A stretch of 64,000 nt of DNA from Bathymodiolus brooksi (Eukaryota > Mollusca > Bivalvia > Mytilida > Modiolidae). Location: the NCBI GenBank assembly GCA_963680875.1, contig OY804585.1, forward strand, positions 30,246,186 through 30,310,185, read 5' to 3'. Under the pieces are notes generated by a model. That model saw nothing but the letters and a program-made list of their open reading frames with translations, searched no databases and was not told the DNA's origin. Every line of letters begins with the position of its first letter. The stretch's first letter is position 1. A program made the translations under genes and the position numbers. Positions 10,301 through 25,300 of this stretch are shown in pieces.

Positions 10301-13300
10301 ATGTGACCCATAATGGAGTTTCCTCAAGTCTCCCATGCCATAAAATATCAGTAAAGGGGAGCAGGCGAGAGATCTGATTTTAATTCCTCAGGTCTCCCAT
10401 GCCATAAAATATCAGTAAAGGGGAGCAGGCAAGAGATCTGATTTTAATTCCTCAGGTCTCCCATGCCATAAAATATCAGTAAAGGGGAGCAGGCAAGAGA
10501 TCTGATTTTAATCAGATTGGTATCAATATATATTGAGATGAAAATGTTATTGTTTAGACTGTTTAAAGCCATTATTGTATGGTATTTGGATGTACCTGTA
10601 GAGTCACAATATAGCTGAAATCTTGCTGAAAGTAGTGTTAAACAGTCATAACCCTAACCCTTTGTTGAGGATATTTTAATTAGCTTACCTGGTCACATGC
10701 ATCAATCAGAAATTTAAGATTACCTCCACCTCAGGATAAATATGATATAGGACTCAATATTATATTTATGTTATTCTTTTCTGAATCCTCTAAATCATCT
10801 AATAGCAAACTTTGCTGAAAAGGTTCTTGGACAGTCCTTTACCAAACATATATCTTTTGTAGTCGTTGGACAGTCCCTTGCCAAGGTTTTCATTTTTTGT
10901 GTTGATTTTAATACACCACAGTTCATAGTTTAATATGAACATGATGAATAAAAAGCTTTTTCTTAGAAACTACATATTTCCTTGAACCAAAACAGTGCAT
11001 GAAAAACCTGGTAAGCCTCTTATTTTTTTTGTCGACAAGAGTTTGTATTATATAGGATATAATCATTAAGTCCTGGTCAAGTTCTTTGCAAATTATATAC
11101 TTTATTTAGAAAAGATTTGAACATGAAAGAAGAATATCTATATGAAACTCGTGTAAAAATTAAAAATTAAAGAAAAATACTTTTTATTGCTGTTCTTCAT
11201 CTCGCAGTCAACATAGATAACTTTAATGATAAGCATATCATGAAGCCAACGTAAACAAAATGTTAGTTTGCCTAAGCTCAACCGATAGTGTTGGACATGG
11301 TTATGTAGGTTGGGTTTATGGCGTGTAATGCCACTTTCAACAATATTTCAGTTATATTGTGGTGGTCAGTTTTATTGGTGGAGGAAACCGGAGTAACCTA
11401 AGAAAACCACCAACCTGTCGCAAGTCACTGACAAACTTTGTCATATAATTTGTATCGAGTAAAGCTCCCCATGAACGGGTTCGACCTCACAACTTTTAAT
11501 GGTGATAGATGCTGATTGCACAGGTAGTTGTAATTCCAACTACCATATGATCACAACCACGACGTAGGTAGGTAGTGATTTTTTTTTCTCTTTAAAATGT
11601 CTTAAGATTTAGAATAAGATACATTATCTCTATAGCTCTTGGAAATATCCAGATATTTTAAAAATAGATTTGTTTTTAATAAGAACAGAATTTGAGTAGT
11701 CACCTTTTTTTCTGGTAGATAACGTTGGGGCAAACAAACAATTTGTACATTTTGTAAATTATGTCCTGATGATGATTAATATCTCAAAGCGTACAAACTT
11801 TGATGTGATTGGTATCAACAGAAATAAAGACAGCAACCAATGACAGCCATGACCAAGAATATGGTATACCTAGCATGTCAGATCTGGGTCACGATGAAGC
11901 AGAATGTGGACCTGTTTTATTTCCTGGTGGAGAAACAGAAGGATTGAAAAGATTGGAATCAATGTTGAAGAAAACGGTAAATTTATTTCTATGCCCCCTG
12001 TCTCATAGTGACTTGCGGTAGGTTGGTGGTTTTCTCCGGGTACTGCGATTTCCTCCACCAATAAAATGACCTCCATGATATAATTGAAATATTGTTGAAA
12101 GTGGCGTTAAACCCCACAAATAATTTGTGTCAAAATAATGTAGAGCAAAGCATTGTGTATTTGGACAGTGATAACTATGGATAAAGCATCTGAATGGAAG
12201 TGACATGGCGTAACACAATCTTTGTCATGTTTTGAATGTCAGAACATTTTTAGCTCACCTTGCCAAAGGCAATGTGAACTTTTGCCATCACTTGGCGTCG
12301 TTAACTTTTCACATTTTAATCTTCTCCTCTGAAACCCCTCAGCCAAATAAACTGAAACTTGGTAGGAAGCATCTATGGAAGGTTCTTTATAAAGAATGCT
12401 CATTTTGTCCCGATCCATTAACAAACATGGCCGCCACAGGCCATTCTTGTTTCTGATTGGCCGATTTCTAAAAAATCTTCTCCTCTGAAACCACCTGGCC
12501 AAATGAATCAAAACTTGATAGGAAGCATCCTTGGAAGGTCCTTTATAAAGAATGCTCATTTACTTCCGATCCGTTAACAAACATGGCCGTCACAGGCCAT
12601 TCTTGTTTTTGATTGGTTGATTTCTAAAAAATCTTCTCCTCTGAAACCGCTTTCCCAAATGAACTGAAATTTAGTAGGTAGCATCTATGGAAGGTCCTCT
12701 ATAAAGATTGCTAATTTTGTCCCGGTCCATTAGCAAACATGGCAGCCACAGGCAATTCTTGTTTCTGATTGGCCGATTTGTTTAAATCTTCTCCTCTGAA
12801 ACCGCTTGGCCAAATGAATCAAATCTTGGTAGGAAGCATCCTTGGAATGTCCTCTATAAAGATTGCTCATTTAGTTCCAATCTGTTAACAAACATGGCCA
12901 CCACAGGCCTTTTTATTTTCTGATTGGTTGATTTCTAAAAAATCTTCTCCTCTGAAATCGCTTTCCCAAATGAACTGAAATTTGATAAAAAGCATGTATG
13001 GAAGGTCCTATATAAAGATTGCTAATTTCGTCCTGATTCGTTAACAAACATGGCCGCCACAGGCAATTTCTTGTTTCTGATTTTTTGGATTTCTAAAAAT
13101 CTTCTCCTCTGAAACCACTTTACCAAATGAACCAAAACTTGGTAGGAAGCATCTATGGAAGCTCCTCTATAAAGATTGCTCATTTCGTCCCAATTCGTTA
13201 ACAAACACAGGCAATTTTTGTTTCAGATTGGTCGATTTCTAAAAATCTTCTTCCCTGAAACTGCTTAGCTAATTGAACCGAAACTTGGTAGGAAGCATCT

Positions 13301-16300
13301 ATGGAAGGTCCTCTATAAAGAGTGCTAATTTCATCCCGATCTGTTAACAAACATGGCTGCCATAGGAAATTCTGGTTTCTGGTTGGTTGATTTCTAAAAA
13401 TCTTCTTCTCTGAAACTGCTTGGCCAAATGAACCGAAACTTGGTGGGAAGCACATATGGAAGGCTCTGTATTAAGTTTCCTCAAAGCAGAATGAAAGGTG
13501 AGCGACACATGCTCAGCCCACTGAGCATCTAGTTTGCTAAAAAATAAATCTTATAATGAAAAATATTACAGTATTACCATCAATTTCCTTAATAACATTT
13601 TAGATAAATGTATATGTTGGTACAATTTATATCATGTCTTGTTAGATGTGTATGAAAAAAAACTTAATTCTTATTATTATTTTACAAAAAAAGTTCTTAA
13701 TTCTTATTATTATTTTACAGAATTGGGTGTGCAAGTTTGAGAAACCGAAGACAGAACCAAACACATTATCACCTTCTACCACAGTACTAAGTCCTTATCT
13801 GAAGTTTGGATGTGTCTCAGCCAGAACATTCTACTACAAACTGCAGGAAATCTACAAGAAGAATAAGGTTGTAAATTATATTGTAAACATTTGTTAGCAT
13901 AATATAAAATGCTGTGAAGGGAAATTAAAATTAAGGTCACATGATATAAGTTATTGCTTAATAGAGGTGGTCTGATTCTATATCGAATCCTGAAAATGAA
14001 AATTTGAATTTACAGGTCAGAATCAAATTCTTTAATTAATTTTTAGCTCACCTTGCCAAAGGCAAAATGAGCTTTTGCCATCACTTGTCGTCCGTTAACT
14101 TTTCACATTTTAATCTTCTCCTCTGAAACCCCTCAGCCAAATGAACTGAAACTTGGTAGGAAGCATCTATGGAAGGTCCTCTATAAAGATTGCTCATTTT
14201 GTCTCGATCCATTAACAAACATGGCCGCCATAGGCAATTTTTGTTTCTGATTGATCTATTTAAAAAAAATCTTCTCCTCTGAAACCACTTGGCCAAATGT
14301 ACCGAAACTTGGTAGGAAGCATCATTGGAAGGTCCTCTATAAAGATTACTAATTTCGACCCGATCTGTTAACAAACATGGCCACCACAGGCGATTCTTGT
14401 TTCTAATTGATTGATTTCTAAAAAAAAAACATTTTTTTTCTGTTAAAAGGAGATGACTCTAGTTTAAATATAGATATCTGTATTCAAAATGCAATTATCT
14501 CTATGAATTGAATTACAGATAAATATGCCTCTAAAACCCCTCAGCCAAATGAATTGAAACTTGGTAGGAACCATCTATGGAAGGTCCTCTATAAAGATTG
14601 CTCATTTCGTCCCGATCCGTTAACAAACATGGCCGCCACAGGCGACCATTGTTTTTGATTGGCTGATTTAAAAAATTCTTCTCTTCTGAAACCGCTTGGC
14701 TAAATGAATCAAAACTTGGCAGGAAGCATCTATGGGCGGTCCTCTATAAAGAGTGCTCATTTCGTTCCGATCCATTTACAAACATGGCCGCCACAGGCAA
14801 TTCTTATTTCTGATTGGTCGATTTCTAAAAATCTTCTCCTCTGAAACCCTGTAGGCAAATGATCCGAAACTTAGTAGGAAGCATCTATGGAAGGCTCTCT
14901 ATAAAGATTGCTCATTCCGTCCCGATCATTCTTCTTCTCTGAAACCACTTGGCCAAATGATCCGAAACTTGGTAGGAAGCATCTATGGACGGTCCTCTAT
15001 AAAAAGTACTCATTTTGTTCCGATTCCATTAACAAACATGGCCACCACAGGCGATTCTTGTTTCTGATTGGTCTATTTCTAAAAATCTTCTCCTCTGAAA
15101 CCGCATGGCCAAATGATCCGAAACTTGGTAGGAAGCATCTATGGAAAGTCCTCTAATAAATATTGCTCATTTTGTCCCAATCTGTTAATGAACATGGCCG
15201 CCACAGACAATTCTTGTTTCTGATTGGTTGAATTCTAAAAAAGTCTTCTCCTCTGAAACCGCTTGGCTAAATGAATCGAAACTTGGCAGGAAGCATCTAT
15301 GGGCGGTCCTCTATAAAGAGTGCTCATTTCGTTCCGATCCAATTACAAACATGGCCGCCACAGGCAATTCTTATTTCTGATTGGTCGATTTCTAAAAATC
15401 TTCTCCTCTGAAACCGCGTAGGCAAATGATCCGAAACTTAGTAGGAAGCATCTATGGAAGGCTCTCTATAAAGATTGCTCATTCCGTCCCGATCCATTAA
15501 CAAATATGGCCACCACAGGCGATTCTTGTTTCTGATTGGCTGATTATTTTAATTCTTCTCTGAAACCACTTGGCCAAATGATCCGAAACTTGGTTGGAAG
15601 CATCGATGGATGGTCCTCTATAAAAAGTACTCACTTTGTTCCGATTCCATTAACAAACATGGCCACCACAGGCGATTCTTGTTTCTGATTGGTCTATTTC
15701 TAAAAATCTTCTCTGAAACCGCATGGCCAAATGATCCAAAACTTGGTAGGAAGCATCTATGGAAAGTCCTCTAATAAATATTGCTCATTTTGTCCCAATC
15801 TGTTAACGAACATGGCCGCCACAGACAATTCTTGTTTCTGATTGGTTGAATTCTAAAAAAGTCTTCTCCTCTGAAACCGCTTTGCCAAATGAACTAAAAC
15901 TTGGTAGGAAGCATCTATGGAAGGTTCTCTATAAAGATTGCTCATTTTGTCCCGATCCATTAACTATCATGGCCGCCACAGGCCATTCTTGTTTCTGATT
16001 GGTTGATATGTCTCCCCCCACTTTTGCGGGGAGACATATTGTTTTTGTCCTGTCCCTCACAGTTTGTCAGCGCAACACCTCTGAAACTACAGAACAGAAT
16101 TTCATGAAACTTGGTATATAGTAAGGACACCATATGTAGTTGTGCATATTATCAGGAAATGTTGATCGCCTGAATTTTGTGGGAGTTATGCCCATTTGAA
16201 CTTAGAAATTTCCCGAAATTTACTACTGAAGCAGCTTGTCAGTGCAACTCCTCTGAAACTACTGAACAGAATTTCATGAAACTTGGTAGGTAGTAAGGAC

Positions 16301-19300
16301 ACCATATGTAGGTGTGCATATTACCAGGAAATTTTGATCCCCTAAATGTTGTGGGAGTTATGCCCCTTTAAACTTAAACCTTTCCCCAAATATACTTCTG
16401 AAGCAGCTTGTCAGCGCAATTCCTCTGAAACTACTAAACAGAACTTCATGAAACTTGGTAGGTAGTAAGGACACCATATGTAGTTGTGCATATTACCAGG
16501 AAATTGTGATCCCCTGAATTTTGTGGGAGTTATGCCCCTTTGAACTTAGAAATTTCCCGAAATTTACTACTGAAGCAGCTTGTCAGTGCAACTCCTCTAA
16601 AACTACTGAACAGAATTTCATGACACTTGGTAGGTAGTAAGGACACCATATGTTGTTGTGCATATTACCAGGAAATGTTGATCCCCTAAATTTTGTGGGA
16701 GTTATGCCCCTTTGAACTTAAAATTTTCCGAAATATACTTCTGAAGCAGCTTGTCAGCACAACTCCTCTGAAACTACTGAACAGAATATCATGAAACTTG
16801 GTAAGTAGTAAGGACACCATATCACGGCTGGTAATCGGCACAAGCAGAACAGTTGGTTCTGCAAAGAAATTCGTGAGGATAACTTCCGGTTTTGGTGGAG
16901 GAGAGTTCATGAAGACGCTTCGCAAGGTATGTACATATCAAAAATTGAAATTTTCTTTTTTACTGCTCGAATATTGCAAAATCAGAGAATGCTATGCTGT
17001 GGCGAATGCTTTCACGATTAGAAACATGTATAGTTTATTCTTGTATATGAAGTGTAACTCTCGCAAAATCAATCGTCCCACGAAAAACATGACGAAAATT
17101 GTGACACTCTTACATTTCTAAGTTGTTCTTGACAAAGATACAAGTTAAATTTTCATTATTTTTTCATCATGAGAGTCTAAATGTAATCGGGGATAAATTC
17201 CGATTAGTCAGAAGTAAATTGAAGTCTAGATAAATCTACAAACTGTCAATTTTCTCGTTTTCCTGCTTGAGGAGATCGGTTCTGATAGAGCACATTGCGA
17301 ATGCATGAGGAGATTTGTTAGTTTTGTTAATTGTTTTCTGCAAAATAGTTAAATTGACACTTTTAAACACAAAACTGATAAATAATCTAATCAAAATAAA
17401 CTATTCTCTGTCCACTTTCAGCAGATGCCAGGATTCAAGGGAAAGAGGAAAAAGGGACTGACATTGACTCTTTACAAAAACCCATTTCGATATAGATTGC
17501 CTGTATCACCGCCAAGGAAACGAACAAAAACAAGTAGCAGTACACCAAATTTAAAATCCCCATCAATCAGGACACCAAGTTTATTTAAAAAAATCTCTTT
17601 CAATTTCAAAATATTTATATCTTTTCAAACGGGTTTACACATCTCTTCGGCGCAACCTTTTTACTAAAGACGACGGAAACTTCACCGCAGATCTACACAA
17701 GTTATAATATTACATGATTTCAGCACATACATAGGTCTAACGTAAATAAACATTCACTTAGTGCTAGTAGTCATGAATAAATTAAACACAAGATGTCAAT
17801 TAAACTGTGGACATATCCTTAAAATCGGTAAAGCGCTTTACATCTTGTAACCACTACTAACAGAGATCTTTTTTTATTTACAAGTGTGTACACATAACAC
17901 ACTACATAATAGAAAATAAGGGTAATAACAAAATTACCGAACTCCGAACAATCTAACAAAGGGAAAGTCAAAACTCATAAGTTTATAAACAGACAAAATC
18001 AGTCAACAACCGGAAAACTGAAAACCGTAATGACCTTGACTTGGTACAGGCATTTCTAAAGAAATGGTGGGTTGAATCAGATTTTAAAGTGCCAAACCTC
18101 CCCCTTTCATTACGGCTCAAAGTTTCCGGCTGTCACTATAACAGTATTTACAACAATACTTGAACAAAACAGGTAAAACAGTTGTCAAATCAGCGCCAAA
18201 TGTCAAAAACACTTTTACGTCACACATTGATAAAAAAAATATTTTTGACATTTTTGTTGAAACCTTATCTTTATACATTTTCACTATATGAAAATCCATC
18301 GTTTATAATCTTTTCTGCAGAGACGGAATATATTTCGACAAGATCTTGGTATCGGAATATAAACTTTTTAAGAGATCGAATAAGGCGAATCTTTTTATAG
18401 CCCTGGTCCAGTAGCCTGTTTCTCAGATGAAGATGACGTTTCAGGAAATCAGAATAATTGCTACTGGCCCTTGCATAACGAATCAATTGCGAGATGTAAA
18501 CACCATATGCAGGAAAAGCTGTTATTTTGCTGCACATATTTGGAAAATTTATGATCTTAAAATTGAAGTCGTCCCGTTTATCATAAATTTTAGTACTGAT
18601 TTGACCACTGTCGTCAAAGGAGTAGGTATGATAAGGGCAGAAATTGGCCTAAAAAATAGACAAATTTTAAATGAAACGTATAGCTTTCGTTGTTTCTTGA
18701 TTTTATAAGACCTTTACCCCAACTACTATTTTGGTAACAATTTTCCATATTTGCACGTGCGATGACGTCACACTAGTCAATGAAAAGTCTATCGCTTCGT
18801 GAAAATATATGAAATCTAACAAGAAATGTGTATTTAATGTCAATTTTCAGTATAACCACAAGCAGGTACCAACGGCATATTTTAGTATGATGTTTAATAT
18901 ACATAAACACATATCTCATTTAATTTTTGTGTTGGTACCCGAGTGTGGAGAGTATGAAATCTGCAATAAAAAAATAATTTTAAGGTCGATTTCTCGTCAG
19001 CAGCCATTTTTTATTGACCGTTTTCATCCGTAATAAACAGAAATAGAAATCGACCTTTTAATCTCATCCAAAATAAAGTTGGTTATCGTAGTTGTTTTGC
19101 TACGGGAGTAAAACTTGAACAGTTTTGACGTTAAATAAATTTTGGAGGTGATTTACTGCCGACCTGATTGTGCACTATACGAAAGTATACTTTAATATTA
19201 TCCCCACAATTCACAAGAAAGTACAGAAAACAAAACAAGCAACCAAAAAGAAAATTAGTACGTCAGATTACCTTAGAAATTAATTCATTGGACATGCAAA

Positions 19301-22300
19301 CACATCGGAACTTTCTATTTTTAGTAGTCCCTTTACTTTTTATTATTATTTTATTTTCTTTAACAAATATATTTTATTTGGCTCTTTCGCAAAGTGAAAT
19401 CCCGATGAATAATTGTATTAACGTAAATTTGATTTATATATTATAGTATTATTACGTGATGCTTTTCATATTGGCCTAGTTATAGGTCCGAGGCCTGCTG
19501 TATTGGCCTGAGGCGCAGCCGAATGCCAATACAGCAGACCGAGGACCTTTAACTAGGCCAATATGAAAAACATCATGTAATGATACCTTTATTAATTAAC
19601 CAGTCCAATATCTCTCGGGATTTTTTCTTGCAATTGTCGAAATGTCTAGCGGATTCCGATCTAGTTGTTATTGGACTGACTGGAATTGGGCCAATACGGA
19701 AAATATCCGTATTGGACTGGTTTTTGCCGTACTGGCACAATGAAAGTTTTTATATTGTATTGACAGATTTGATCATATAAAGGCTAATAAATCAAAGTTA
19801 ATTAATAAAACTTAATATTAACGTTGCGGTGGCATAATTGTTTAGCACACATGACTGCCGATAACAACATCGTGAGATCAATATTTTATTCTTACTTATT
19901 TCAATAAAGTATGGAAAAACAAACAATATATTTGATAATTCATAATTCATCTAATACAGTACATATAACGATATAACGTGCATGTTTTAACATAGTACAC
20001 GGATGTCAGGTTTGATTTACATATTCGGTGTTTTGTTTACAATGGTCCTTTTGTTATCCTTACTAAGAATGTCATTGATATAGTCTATCGTTTATGAGTC
20101 AGTGCTAAATGTGTAGTATTACTTGGAATTTTAGTGGTATGATTTTACTTTAATGGGCCATGACCGATAATACAGTATTACCAAGCAATTTCTCAACAAA
20201 TAAAGTTTGAAGATACCGTAAATATAAATTACCGTCTTCCAATCAAAGTATACCACCGTAGTTGTACTCTTAGACATCAGAATTGAAATAAATCATGGAA
20301 GACAGAATGTGTTTTGAGTTTTAACATGGATTGGCGGATATTACTAAATTGTATCCCTCGCTTCTGGCTCGGGATAAAATACTATTCTCTGATGTGCTCG
20401 TTGCAAGTAGAATTTTGATTGGCTAAAAGGGTATTTTTAAAACTTCAGGGAAGCCGTGCGGTGACAGAAAATCAATAATCGCTCTCACCTATGTGCTGTC
20501 CATTTATATTGTGCACAGCAGATGACACACATTTCACAAGATGACAGAAAATCAATAATTGCTCTCTGTGATCTTTGTCCAAAGATACACGTATTTATGT
20601 TTTTCCTATAATAAGGACATACTTATTAATGTTGGAACATTCAGATAAAAATGTTATCAGTCTCTAGATGTTATATATCCCGTTTTAAAGGGATATATAA
20701 CATCTCGAGACTAATAACGTATAATATCCGCCAATCCATGTTAAAACTCCCAACACATTCTGGCTTCCATGATTTATTTCTTAATTATTCAACATGGATT
20801 ACATCCTCTCTTGCCGCTGTAGCGCTGCTTTACCATGTTATGCAGTTGACTTAGTTCCTTTGACATTCTAATTACTGAGAATAATTTCCTCTCATGATTT
20901 AAAAAATAAAAAGATCAACATTCGGTTATAAAAAGATTTAAGAAAAGCAATTTACAGAGCTCAGCATTGACGAGTTTCTGCGGTTGCTAGGGATACTATT
21001 TGGTTACTAGGGACATTGTAAGGTTTAAGGAATTCTTATAATATATACTGGTTAGTAAATGATAAGATGTCTCTAGATCTGCTATGGTGCTGTTGTAGAA
21101 TTTTTTTTCTTTGTTAAATAAAAGGTCCATGAAGATCTACAGGAAAATACTGTGCATAGGGAAACCTGTTGCTATGGACGGGGCATAACTATGAATACAA
21201 ATATCAAAATGTATTTTTGAAATATGAAATGACATTTGTAGTGTGTATAGCTTGACAAAAATGTACCGCTTAATCAAATATCAAGTCAAAAGATCGTAGA
21301 TGTCAAAATTCAACCATTAATTGCAATAATGTAGGCTAATTTAATGTTTACAAAACCGTTGCTAGGGTGACAAAACTACACAAAAATACTATATGCTACC
21401 AGAGAGAATTGGAATATTATTTTTAGAGTGTACATACACAGAACATAACATTTTGTCGAAAAGACTATGCAAGATATGTAAAATAAAACCACCATATTTG
21501 AATTTCCAATGATTATTTGGACCCTCCTCCATTTACGTTGCTAAGCAACAAAGGACAAAGTGAAATCATCAAAAAACTTATTTTTCTTACCTTTCAATGA
21601 TTGTGTTTAATATTATATCTATATAAACAGTTTCTGAGATTGGGCCAAAATCTACCCTTATCGTACCCACTCCTTTACCACAAATTAATATTATTCTCAA
21701 CTGTATGATATTTAATTTAGAGTGTATCATTTGTATTAGAAATTATAAAGATATGATTCACATTAAGTTTAAATATTCTTGATTATAAAATTATCTTAGT
21801 GCATTTTCAATTTTTTCCAATGTAAGGGAAGTTAATCTTGTGTATCCAATACACAATGGAAGTTGTCACAAACAACAAATGATCAATAATGACAAGTTAA
21901 ATCATGGGAAACTGCAGTTACAATTATGAATTGATTCCTTAAATGAAATGTTTCTTTCTAGGTGGACAGCCCATGAACAATGAAATATTACTTTTATACT
22001 TTTAAAAACCCGACGGGAAGAAGGGCATCAGTTCGTGAATTTATTACCAGACAGACATGCAAAATTTGTGATTATACAGTGGATTACATGTGTCCTACCA
22101 AAACTAGCAAATCTCCTTATGCATTCGCAATGTGCTCTATCAAACCGATCTCCTCAAGCAGGAAAACGAAAAAATTGACAGTTTGTAGATTTATCTAGAC
22201 TTCAATTTACTTCTGACGAATCGGAATTTATCCCCGATTACATTTAGACTCCCATGATGAAAAAATATTGAAAATTTAACTTGCATCTTTGTCAAGAACA

Positions 22301-25300
22301 ACTTAGAAATGTAAGAGTGTCACAATTTTCGTCATGTTTTTCGTGGGACGATAGATTTTGCGAAAGTTACACTTCATATACAAGAATAAACTATACATGT
22401 TTCTAATCGTGAAAGCATTCGCCACAGCATAGCATTCTCTGATTTTGCAATATTCGAGCAGTAAAAAAGAAAATTTCAATTTTTGACATGTACATAACTT
22501 GCAAAGCGTCTTCGTGAACTCTCCTCCACCAAAACCGGAAGTTATCCTCACGAATTTCTTTGCAGAACCAACTGTTCTGCTTGTGCATATTACCAAGAAA
22601 TGTTGATCTCCTAAATTTTGTGGGAGTTATTTGCAAACACTCTAGTGTAATATCCCTTACTGAAACTTGTGTATATATATGTACAAGAGTCTATCATAAT
22701 GTCACTATTTCCCTGAAAAAGTTTTCATCACCAATCCATTGATTTTAGAAGAACAAAACTCCTTTAAAATCATTGGAACATGGGCTGAGCAATTTTCTGG
22801 AATGGGGAACTTTGCCATGACAATATGAAATAGTACCTGTAACCCTTGCTTTAGCACTTTTGATCAAATTTGTTTTGTGTTTCATGGATTAAAAACAGGT
22901 TTTTTATCCCCTCGCCAACGAAGTTGCGAAGGGATATAGTAACGCTACTGTCCGTCCGTCCGTCACATCCTTGTGAACACTCTAGGATCAACATCCTTCA
23001 ATGGATTTTGACCAAACTTGGTACATATTTAGTCCTTAAGAGAATCTGGAACCCTATTGATTTTCAAGGTCAAAGGTCAAGGTCACCGGGTCAAATTTTT
23101 ACCGCATAACATCCTTGTGAACACTCTAGAATCAACATCCTTCAATGGATTTTGACCAAACTTGGTATACATAGTCCTTAGGAGAGTCTGGAACCCTATT
23201 GATTTTCAAGGTCAAAGGTCAAGGGGTCAAATTTTTACCACATAACATCCTTGTGAACACTCTAGAATCAACATCCTTCAATGAATTTTGACCAAACTTG
23301 GTACATATTTAGTCCTTATGAGAGTCTGGAACCCTATCGATTTTCAAGGTCAAAGGTCAAGGGGTCAAATTTTTACTGTGTAACATCATTGTGAACACTA
23401 GAATCAACATCCTTCAATGGATTTTGACCAAACTTGGTACATACTTAGACCTTAAGAGAATCTGGAACCCTATTGATTTTCAAGGTCAAAGGTCACAGGG
23501 TCTAATTTTTAGGCGAGGGGATATGCCACGCTTTGCGTTGCCCTTGTTTTGTTATTCATTGAAGCTTAATTTTATTTGTTACCCAAATAGATTTTTTACC
23601 TATGACTACAGTTTGTGGGACAGGGGAGACATATGTTTTTGCCCGCATATGTTTTTGCGGGCAAAAACAAACTTTAATTTCTAAAAATCTTCTACTCTGA
23701 CACAGCTTGGCCAAATAGACCGAAACTATAAAGATTGCTCATTCGTTTTGATCCGTTAACAAACATGGTCGTCATAGACAATTCTTGTTTCTTATTGTTC
23801 GATTTATCTAAAACAGCTTTTTCTCTGAAACCGCTTGGCCAAATGATATGAAACTTGGTAAGAAGCATCTATGGAAGGTCTCTATAGAGATTGCTCATTT
23901 CGTTTTGATCCATTAACAAACATGGCTGCCACAGGCAATTCTTGTTTTAGATTGGTGGGAAGCACCTATAGGTTATGGAAGGTTCTGTATTAAGTTTCCT
24001 CAGAGCAGAATGAAAGGTGAGCGACACAGGCTCAGCTCAGTGCTGAGCCTCTAGTTATATAATTCTAAATAAAAACTGAAATATTTACAGGTCCAAGCCA
24101 AGTTTTACTTGTCTTGGGCCAGAGGACCGGTGCTCATCGTGAAGACTGTCATATCTAACACATTTGTTATTTTAGACCCATACTCAGCCACCAGTATCAT
24201 TACTTGGCCAGTTACTATGGAGAGAATTCTATTATGTTGTAGCATCCGCGACACCCAACTTTGACAAAATGGCGGGAAATAAGTTCTGTACGAAAGTAGA
24301 TTGGGATGAGAACAGGGAGTATCTAGAGGCTTGGAAAGAGGTAATAATCAATTAAATATGCTTGTGAGGTGTATATGGAGGGAGGAAATGGATTGCTTGA
24401 TTATCGCTTAGCATCCAGCGAGCAGTATTTCAGCTACATTCGGAATGAGGACAAGTTCAATATATAAAAACCATATAGAAATGTGGGAAGGATGGGCCAA
24501 CAGTTTCAAACATCTTCTTTCAAAAATACATACATGACTTTTAAATATGTTCAGTATCAGTCATGATTTTATTCACCCCATTATTTTTTGGTCTTTTAAC
24601 TAAAATGTATGCCATGGTCTTTTTTATTGTTGAAACTCTTTTTCATAATGAAAGTACATGTCAATATATAGTCAAACTTACCCATGCAGTCACCTGTATT
24701 AAAAGGTCACATTTTTCTTGTCCTGTCATAATAATTTTCTTATGAATTGAACTTCTTTAAGTAATCACATGTCTTATATGGCCACTTTTTTCTATGTTCA
24801 AGGGCGACATCTTAATACATAATTGATTGTAGTTTGTGAGAATTGCGGAAAAAAAATACTTTATTGTTTTCTTATATCTATTTTCAGGGAAGAACTGGTT
24901 ACCCATTCATTGATGCCATAATGATCCAGTTGAAAAATGAAGGATGGATACATCATCTCGCTAGACATGCTGTCGCATGTTTTCTGACAAGAGGAGATTT
25001 GTTTCTTCATTGGGAAGAAGGCATGAAGGTAAAAGAAAAGCATTGACATGTTCCCACATGTGTGTGAGTGTGCATGTCTTACTTCGTTTAGCTTGTGCAT
25101 TGTTGTCGTACGTTTACATTTTCTTCACTAAACCTGCTGGATCAAATGTATACAAACTTTGCAGGAATGTTCCTTTAGTAGATCTCATTGGAAATTTGTG
25201 AATTTGGTGCCAATCCAAAATTCAATATGGCAGCCAGTCCCAATAATGCAATTTGATTGGCTGAGTCTCAAAGTTCTATTGCTAATACAATATTGGCATT

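Larger units (their letters stand above)
18615..21679. repeat. segment bounded by an imperfect inverted pair, probably a nested insertion
   Basis: CAAAGGAGTAGGTATGATAA at 18615 and its inverted relative TTATCGTACCCACTCCTTTA ending at 21677 define ~42 bp arms at roughly 80% identity. The interior has two foldback units (19446-19583 and 20287-20779) and several GGTTGCTAGGG motifs. They may be the ends of one element or two inverted fragments of the same family. Confidence 0.45.
16832..22583. mobile_element. 5.75 kb DNA element with ~490 bp terminal inverted repeats
   Basis: The left arm (16832 to about 17325) and right arm (about 22098-22583) are inverted copies, mostly identical, both starting GCACAAGCAGAACAGTTGG. 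They interrupt a monomer of element D: GGACACCATAT on the left, TGCATATTACC on the right. The left junction has 16 extra bases, so no target duplication can be claimed. No transposase is recognised inside. A possible two-exon coding start lies at 16820-16927 and 17423-17667. Confidence 0.8.

Noticed and set aside
22303..22636. Minus-strand ORFs near the right TIR as separate genes
   Set aside because: They are inverted copies of the left TIR open segment and belong to the long-TIR element.
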